From positions 124,001 through 188,000 of the forward strand of contig AP012044.1 of NCBI GenBank assembly GCA_000283575.1: a DNA stretch of 64,000 nt, written 5' to 3'. Origin of the DNA: Oscillibacter valericigenes Sjm18-20 (lineage in GTDB: Bacteria; Bacillota; Clostridia; Oscillospirales; Oscillospiraceae). The stretch's first letter is position 1. Every line of letters begins with the position of its first letter. This document shows positions 60,484-64,000 of the stretch, in pieces. The notes under the pieces were generated by a model. That model was not told the DNA's origin and searched no databases. It worked only from the letters and a program-made list of their open reading frames with translations. A program made the translations under genes and the position numbers.

Positions 60484-60560
60484 ACGGTGTCTCCTTTCTT
60501 TCGTTCTGATGAAATCGGCGGGAACCCGCCGGGCTTGTACTGCTTCTTTTTCTTTGGCAT
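60480..60560 (-). CDS. Very small basic protein, first gene of the early operon
   Basis: 26 residues from ATG 60560 with GTGAGG upstream. The peptide starts MPKKKKQYKPGGFPP and ends in the next start as ATGA. No family known; the overlap with the HTH gene suggests translational coupling. Confidence 0.5.
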   Translation of the reverse strand: MPKKKKQYKPGGFPPISSERKKGDTV

Positions 60561-60629
60561 ATGAACCTCACTGCTTTTTTGGTTGACTTATATTGTAAAA
60601 ATTTGTAATATATTTTTGGGGTGACGATT

Positions 60630-61253
60630 ATGGGAATTTTCTCGGGCATTGATGCCTTACGGAAAGTACAGAAGATGAAGCAAGGCGGTGTTTATCAGCT
60701 ATCCGCGGCGCAAATTTCCTGTATGCTTGTCAATTTGCCAGATGCTAAAAAGCGGCTGGACGCTGAACAGTTCGCTTGTGTAGATCAGCTTTACCAGCTC
60801 TATCAGAAAAAGACAGATATGCGGTATTATAACTATGAGCAGTATCTTGAGAAAGCAGCGGATATGGCCGCACGATTCAATGTATTCGCGCCTTACAATA
60901 GGTACAGCGGGGGAGGAAATGCGGAAACGTTGCTTCTTGTTCGGGAGTTGGACAAATTTGACGGGGACGGTATGATTGAAGCATATCGGGCGAAGCATGC
61001 GGAACTTGAGCAGTGGGAAGACATGCTCTCGCAATTGGAAAAACTCCTGCAGGAAGCAAAACAAACGATTTCAAATTGCATTCCAAAAACGGAGATTCTT
61101 CGGCTGGTTGCTCGCGGAGAACTGGAAAAATCCGTTTTAGACGCCTATGAGGCACAAGAACAGTCGGTTATCGGAACTCCTTCTATGATCGAAGCTACAA
61201 AGCAGAGAATTTCACAAACCAGAGAAGAAATGGATAACATATTGACTGGTTAA
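60630..61253 (+). CDS. Plus-strand phage protein of unknown function
   Basis: 207 residues from ATG 60630 with GGGGTG upstream. Helical, with a coiled-coil-like segment (HAELEQWEDMLSQLEKLLQEAKQTI) and a charged C-terminal helix. No family recognised. It is divergent from the early operon and convergent with the 53-residue RHH gene, lying between the presumed lytic promoter region and the early genes. It could be expressed in the lysogen; role unknown. Confidence 0.6.
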   Translation: MGIFSGIDALRKVQKMKQGGVYQLSAAQISCMLVNLPDAKKRLDAEQFACVDQLYQLYQKKTDMRYYNYEQYLEKAADMAARFNVFAPYNRYSGGGNAETLLLVRELDKFDGDGMIEAYRAKHAELEQWEDMLSQLEKLLQEAKQTISNCIPKTEILRLVARGELEKSVLDAYEAQEQSVIGTPSMIEATKQRISQTREEMDNILTG

Positions 61254-61278
61254 CTGGGTCTGACGAATACAGAGTATT

Positions 61279-61440
61279 TCATACAATCCGTTTTTTCTCA
61301 GACTTCACGCCGAGTTCCAACAGATACCGAATGATCTGGGAATAAGTTCGACTTTTGAACCGTTCAGTGGCTTTTAATGCCTCCACCGCGTCCTCTAAAT
61401 CATCGGGAAGTGAGATCGTAATGCGCCGCATTGTGGTCAT
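61279..61440 (-). CDS. 53-residue ribbon-helix-helix protein (Cro-like candidate)
   Basis: Starts at ATG 61440 with GAAAGGAG upstream. MRRITISLPDDLEDAVEAL is a textbook CopG-type strand and first helix, and RTYSQIIRYLLELGVK the second. It faces the RHH-S24 repressor gene across a space with six operator copies. By position it is the Cro counterpart: made early in lytic growth to shut off the repressor. This gene is easily missed because of its size. Confidence 0.85.
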   Translation of the reverse strand: MTTMRRITISLPDDLEDAVEALKATERFKSRTYSQIIRYLLELGVKSEKKRIV

Positions 61441-61458
61441 TCAAATAGCTCCTTTCTA

Positions 61459-61610
61459 AAGTGGTGTACTTATGCAGGCTGTTGCGCAAGTGGTTCACTT
61501 ACTAAAATATACCATGATAAGTGAACCACTTCAACTGGCGAAGTACCCAAAGAAGTTCACCACTTTTTAACACCAGTACACCACTTCACTCTTTACAAAG
61601 TGGTGTACTA
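61459..61610. promoter_or_regulatory. Six-copy operator array of the immunity region
   Basis: Thirteen-base sites of the form AAGTGGTKYACTT or its complement: 61459-61471, 61488-61500, 61519-61531, 61553-61565, 61574-61586 and 61598-61610. AAGTGGTTCACTT at 61488 and AAGTGAACCACTT at 61519 are exact complements. The last copy fills the spacer of the repressor promoter and the first lies just before the small RHH gene. Confidence 0.85.
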
Positions 61611-61620
61611 GTGTTATACT
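61592..61620 (+). promoter_or_regulatory. Repressor promoter with embedded operator
   Basis: TTTACA (61592-61597) and TATACT (61615-61620) are 17 bases apart and the operator copy AAGTGGTGTACTA takes up the spacer, so bound repressor would block its own promoter. Confidence 0.8.
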
Positions 61621-61647
61621 TTCGCATAAGGAAGGAGGGCGAATAAT

Positions 61648-62370
61648 ATGGCAACAGAAAAACCTAGATTTTCCGTGACACTGGAAGACTCGATGATGCA
61701 GCAAGTAGACGATTATCAATTTTCAAATCGCTTTGCCACACGTAGCAAGGCAGTGGTTGACTTGGTTCGCAAGGGCCTTACAGAATTGGAAAATGGAGCA
61801 AAAGAAAAAAACGCCTCCCCCTATTCAGGAGAGGCGCTAAAACTGGCAAAGGACTATGATGGGCTGGATAAGTGGGGCAAGCAGGCCGTTCGTGACGTGG
61901 CCGACACAGAAATGGCACGTGTGGAGGATGAATCACGATTCTTCCAAAATACCGAAGTGGAACAGGAACCCAAAGTTATCAACCTGTATCTGGAACCCGC
62001 CGCCGCCGGCATCGCAACGCCGCTCGTTGGTCAAGACTATGAACCCTATGAGTTGGGGCCGGGCGACCCACCGGGAGCAGCATTTGCAATTCGTATTCAG
62101 GGCGACTCCATGGAGCCGTATTTCCCAGACGGTTCAACGGCATTTGTGAATCACGGCGCACTGGCGGACGGAGATATCGGGGTCTTCTGCGTAGATGGCG
62201 GAACAGTCTGCAAGCAATACCACTACGATAGAGTTCTGGGAATTACGTATCTGTTTTCCCTGAATCGGGAGCGGGCCGACTGTGATGTGGTAATTACGAG
62301 GGATAGCAATCAGTCTCTTGTGTGTCAAGGGAGGGTTATGACAAAAAAGCGGTTCCCTCTGCCACAATAA
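61648..62370 (+). CDS. Phage repressor: RHH domain fused to S24 (LexA-like) peptidase
   Basis: 240 residues with GGAAGGAGG upstream. Residues 1-48 are a ribbon-helix-helix unit (PRFSVTLED strand, then two helices with TRSKAVVDLVRKGL) in place of the usual HTH. Residues about 110-240 are an S24 domain: cleavage site Ala 120-Gly 121 in PAAAGIATP, nucleophile Ser 154 in GDSMEP and Lys 189 in TVCKQY. It should keep the prophage silent and cut itself when RecA is activated by DNA damage. The domain pairing is unusual. Confidence 0.88.
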   Translation: MATEKPRFSVTLEDSMMQQVDDYQFSNRFATRSKAVVDLVRKGLTELENGAKEKNASPYSGEALKLAKDYDGLDKWGKQAVRDVADTEMARVEDESRFFQNTEVEQEPKVINLYLEPAAAGIATPLVGQDYEPYELGPGDPPGAAFAIRIQGDSMEPYFPDGSTAFVNHGALADGDIGVFCVDGGTVCKQYHYDRVLGITYLFSLNRERADCDVVITRDSNQSLVCQGRVMTKKRFPLPQ

Positions 62371-62375
62371 AAAAA

Positions 62376-62403
62376 CCGTCCCGGTACTGGCATACCGGGA
62401 CGG
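62376..62403 (+). terminator. Terminator after the repressor gene
   Basis: CCGTCCCGGTA (62376-62386) and TACCGGGACGG (62393-62403) form a perfect 11-bp stem; the T-run is weak, so some read-through to the integrase is possible. Confidence 0.75.
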
Positions 62404-62497
62404 CTAGAGCAGATTTTCAAGGGGGATTCTTCCTTGGGGCCTCTGCGCCCCTATCTTATCACAGTTGCGACGCTATGAAAAGGGGGATTTTTTTACT

Positions 62498-63604
62498 ATG
62501 GCAAAGTATTATGTGCGCCCGGACGGGCTGCATGAATCCATCAGAACCATCAACGGCAAGCGTGTCCCGTTCCGGGGAAAGTCTGACCGCGAAGTAGACA
62601 AGAAGATCCTGGGATACAGGGAAATTGCAAAGAAGGGGAGAAGGGTCAAAGAGATCGCAAAGGAATGGGAGATTTCCCGCGAAAGCGAGATTTCGGAAAG
62701 CTCCCGCCACGTCTATTCATACGCCGTCGCGCGGCTGGTTGATTCAGTGGGGGACAAATTCTCCTCTGAGGTCACTCCGCAGGAGCTGCAAAAGCAGATC
62801 AGCGACTTTGCAAGGACCCACAGCCGGAACACCGCACAGATCGAACTGGCCGTCATGAAAATGATTTTTGACGCTGCTGTAGTGTCCGGTGATATCGCTG
62901 CGTCCCCGGCGGATAAGGTGCGACTCCCAAAGCACACGGTGGCCCCGAAGCGGCGCGAATCTTTGACAGACGAGCAGGAGCGGGCGCTGGTGGCTCTGGA
63001 AGACCACAGGAAAGGCGAGGGCGTATCCCTTGGATACTTTCTCATGTTTACCGGCTGCCGCCGTGGGGAAGCGCTGGCGTTATCTTACAGCGATATAGAT
63101 TTCAAGGCCGGCTGTATTCACATTACAAAAAAGCTATCCTATGCAAGCGGAAACCCTGTATTGGAAGATCACCTGAAAAGCGCCAACGGCTTGCGGGACA
63201 TCCCGCTTCTACCGTCCCTAGCGGCACGTATTCCCAAAAATCGAATAGGGTTGTTGTTCCCCGGTAAGGACGGTGGATTTATGCGGGCCTCTGAAATCCA
63301 TTCCTTATGGAGGGCCTACTGCCGGGAGGCCGGGTTAAACGAAATCCAGCAGACGGACAACGGGGAGATCGTGGAGACATTCCCCATAACGCCGCATTGT
63401 CTCCGGCACAGCTTCGCCACGATCTGCTACGAAGCCGGGATAGATCCCCGGCAGGCGGCGGAGATCGTCGGCGATACGCCGCAGGTTCTGGAGACGGTGT
63501 ATACCCATCTGCGGGATGGCCACCGAAAGAGCGCGGCGGACAAGCTGGCGGAATATGTGACGACACTGGAACAGTCCATTCTAAGCGGAGAGAAGCACGG
63601 ATAG
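62498..63604 (+). CDS. int: Tyrosine site-specific integrase
   Basis: 368 residues from ATG 62498 behind a GGGGG site; a TTG at 62465 would add 11 residues. N-terminal arm-binding part with AKYYVRPDGLHESIRTINGKRV, a SAM-like core-binding domain (about 65-160) and the catalytic domain: Arg in TGCRRGEAL, Lys in LKSANGLRDIPL, H-x-x-R in HCLRHSFAT, and the Tyr nucleophile in ETVYTHLRDG. It inserts and, with a helper, excises the prophage. It lies next to the right att site. Confidence 0.95.
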   Translation: MAKYYVRPDGLHESIRTINGKRVPFRGKSDREVDKKILGYREIAKKGRRVKEIAKEWEISRESEISESSRHVYSYAVARLVDSVGDKFSSEVTPQELQKQISDFARTHSRNTAQIELAVMKMIFDAAVVSGDIAASPADKVRLPKHTVAPKRRESLTDEQERALVALEDHRKGEGVSLGYFLMFTGCRRGEALALSYSDIDFKAGCIHITKKLSYASGNPVLEDHLKSANGLRDIPLLPSLAARIPKNRIGLLFPGKDGGFMRASEIHSLWRAYCREAGLNEIQQTDNGEIVETFPITPHCLRHSFATICYEAGIDPRQAAEIVGDTPQVLETVYTHLRDGHRKSAADKLAEYVTTLEQSILSGEKHG

Positions 63605-63623
63605 TTTTCCACAAAGCTTTTCA

Positions 63624-63645
63624 CTGTGTATTTTCTGTGTATTTT
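63624..63645. repeat. Tandem 11-bp repeat, candidate integrase arm sites
   Basis: CTGTGTATTTT occurs twice head to tail, 20 bases after the integrase stop and about 130 bases from the candidate core site. Direct repeats of about 10 bp at such a place are typical arm-type binding sites. Confidence 0.5.
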
Positions 63646-63765
63646 ATTTTTTAAAAATATTTCAGAACATTTCAATCAATAAATTTTAAGGAGTTCAGCA
63701 AACCGCTGAAAGCACTAAGAATTTACGGATAATTACAAAATTACTGAAAATATGAGGACAAGACT

Positions 63766-63793
63766 AGATTTAAAGATACTTTAAATTTATTCT
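63766..63793. other. Candidate attR
   Basis: AGATACT at 63774-63780 is identical to the centre of the candidate attL and sits in a perfect inverted repeat ATTTAAAG-ATA-CTTTAAAT. The next 13 bases match attL at 10 places. Confidence 0.42.
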
Positions 63794-63816
63794 GGTACAG
63801 TATTCCGCAAATAAAA

Positions 63817-63862
63817 GGGACCCTTCATCGTGTTTTTTCTCCACGATGAAGGGCCCCTTTTT
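63817..63862. terminator. Host terminator after the deacylase gene
   Basis: GGGACCCTTCATCGTG (63817-63832) pairs with CACGATGAAGGGCCCC (63842-63857) apart from one mismatch. T-runs follow on both strands; on the minus strand it ends the deacylase gene. Confidence 0.88.
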
Positions 63863-63872
63863 ATTAAGATAT

Positions 63873-64000
63873 TCAGCTGTTTTGAAGATAATCCTCCGCG
63901 AACTGTGCATATAATGCGGAACCGCGGTGCAAAGCGCGTTCATCCACTTTAAATTTGTCGCTGTGGTTGCCGTAAACCGCGCCAATTTCAGAATTGCGTG
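63873..64000 (-). CDS. M20-type deacylase or peptidase, C-terminal end (cut by window edge)
   Basis: The last 41 residues before a TGA at 63873. They read SEIGAVYGNHSDKFKVDERA-LHRGSALYAQFAEDYL, which fits the C-terminal end of M20/amidohydrolase-type deacylases, where a His before an acidic loop and an ALYAQFAEDYL helix close the domain. Such enzymes release amino acids from N-acyl compounds or small peptides. It is on the same strand as the symporter gene across the prophage. Confidence 0.6.
   Translation of the reverse strand, partial: RNSEIGAVYGNHSDKFKVDERALHRGSALYAQFAEDYLQNS

Larger units (their letters stand above)
25523..63780. mobile_element. Podovirus-like prophage, about 38 kb
   Basis: Late genes (terminase to ejection proteins) on the minus strand, early replication genes on the minus strand, repressor and integrase on the plus strand at the right end. 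Both flanks are host genes on the minus strand. All expected modules are present and no key gene is visibly broken, so it may be inducible. Portal plus ejection proteins without tape measure, sheath or tail-tube genes argue for a short-tailed virion. Exact ends depend on the att call. Confidence 0.9.

Noticed and set aside
25550..63681. TCAATCAATA repeated at 25550-25559 and 63672-63681 as attachment core
   Set aside because: Ten AT-rich bases are expected by chance in these intergenic regions; several other 9-10 base matches exist (TTTCCACAAA, AAAAATATTT). The palindromic AGATACT pair was preferred, with modest confidence.

Overview
The window looks like the chromosome of a GC-rich anaerobic Firmicute, most likely an Oscillospiraceae gut bacterium. 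This is inferred from gene content and style: a tryptophan-type T-box leader, strong AGGAGG ribosome sites, consensus TTGACA/TATAAT promoters, a TAXI TRAP transporter, AGCS symporter, phosphotransacetylase and many lipoprotein binding proteins. No rRNA or tRNA gene was seen, so this placement is an inference only.

Host part, 1-25.5 kb. A truncated LytS-type sensor gene leaves the left edge. A TAXI-TRAP operon (binding lipoprotein, DUF1850 protein, fused DctQM permease) follows at 0.6-4.2 kb. Two paralogous three-gene ABC importers of the TrpXYZ type (binding protein, permease, ATPase) lie on the minus strand at 4.4-11.1 kb. The promoter-proximal one in transcription order (7.9-11.1 kb) sits behind a short leader ORF containing Phe-Tyr-Tyr-Phe and a terminator; the other (4.4-7.9 kb) sits behind a T-box whose specifier reads UGG (Trp). 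Both look like aromatic amino acid importers with different attenuation sensors. Then come a structured RNA with its own promoter, pyrG, an M24 peptidase, pta, an IclR regulator divergent from a panB plus aminotransferase pair, decayed fhs and folC genes, an orphan response regulator, an alpha/beta hydrolase and an alanine/glycine:cation symporter.

Prophage, about 25.5-63.8 kb. A complete-looking short-tailed (podovirus-like) prophage occupies the intergenic space between the symporter gene and an M20-type deacylase that runs off the right edge. The late genes are on the minus strand from 44.4 down to 25.6 kb: small terminase candidate, scaffold, capsid, large terminase, propeller protein, portal, tail appendages, membrane protein, holin, CHAP endolysin and two ejection-type proteins, one of 1777 residues. 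No tape measure or major tail protein was seen. A 1.1 kb non-coding stretch (44.4-45.5 kb) holds the probable late promoter and an iteron cluster that may be the replication origin. The early genes, also on the minus strand from 60.6 to 47.8 kb, encode regulators, a C5 methyltransferase, DUF2800 and DUF2815 proteins, an HNH homing endonuclease, a family A DNA polymerase, a VapE-like primase-helicase, a VRR-NUC nuclease and a SNF2 helicase. Single genes on the plus strand, three of them AT-rich, are set between them and look like morons; one has a HEPN-like RNA-cutting motif and one an HExxH protease motif.

The immunity region (61.3-62.4 kb) is built on ribbon-helix-helix proteins instead of the usual HTH repressors. 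A 240-residue RHH-plus-S24 fusion faces a 53-residue RHH protein across six copies of a 13-bp operator. The integrase and its probable arm sites lie at 62.5-63.65 kb, next to the right attachment site. All function calls come from reading the sequence; no database search was run.
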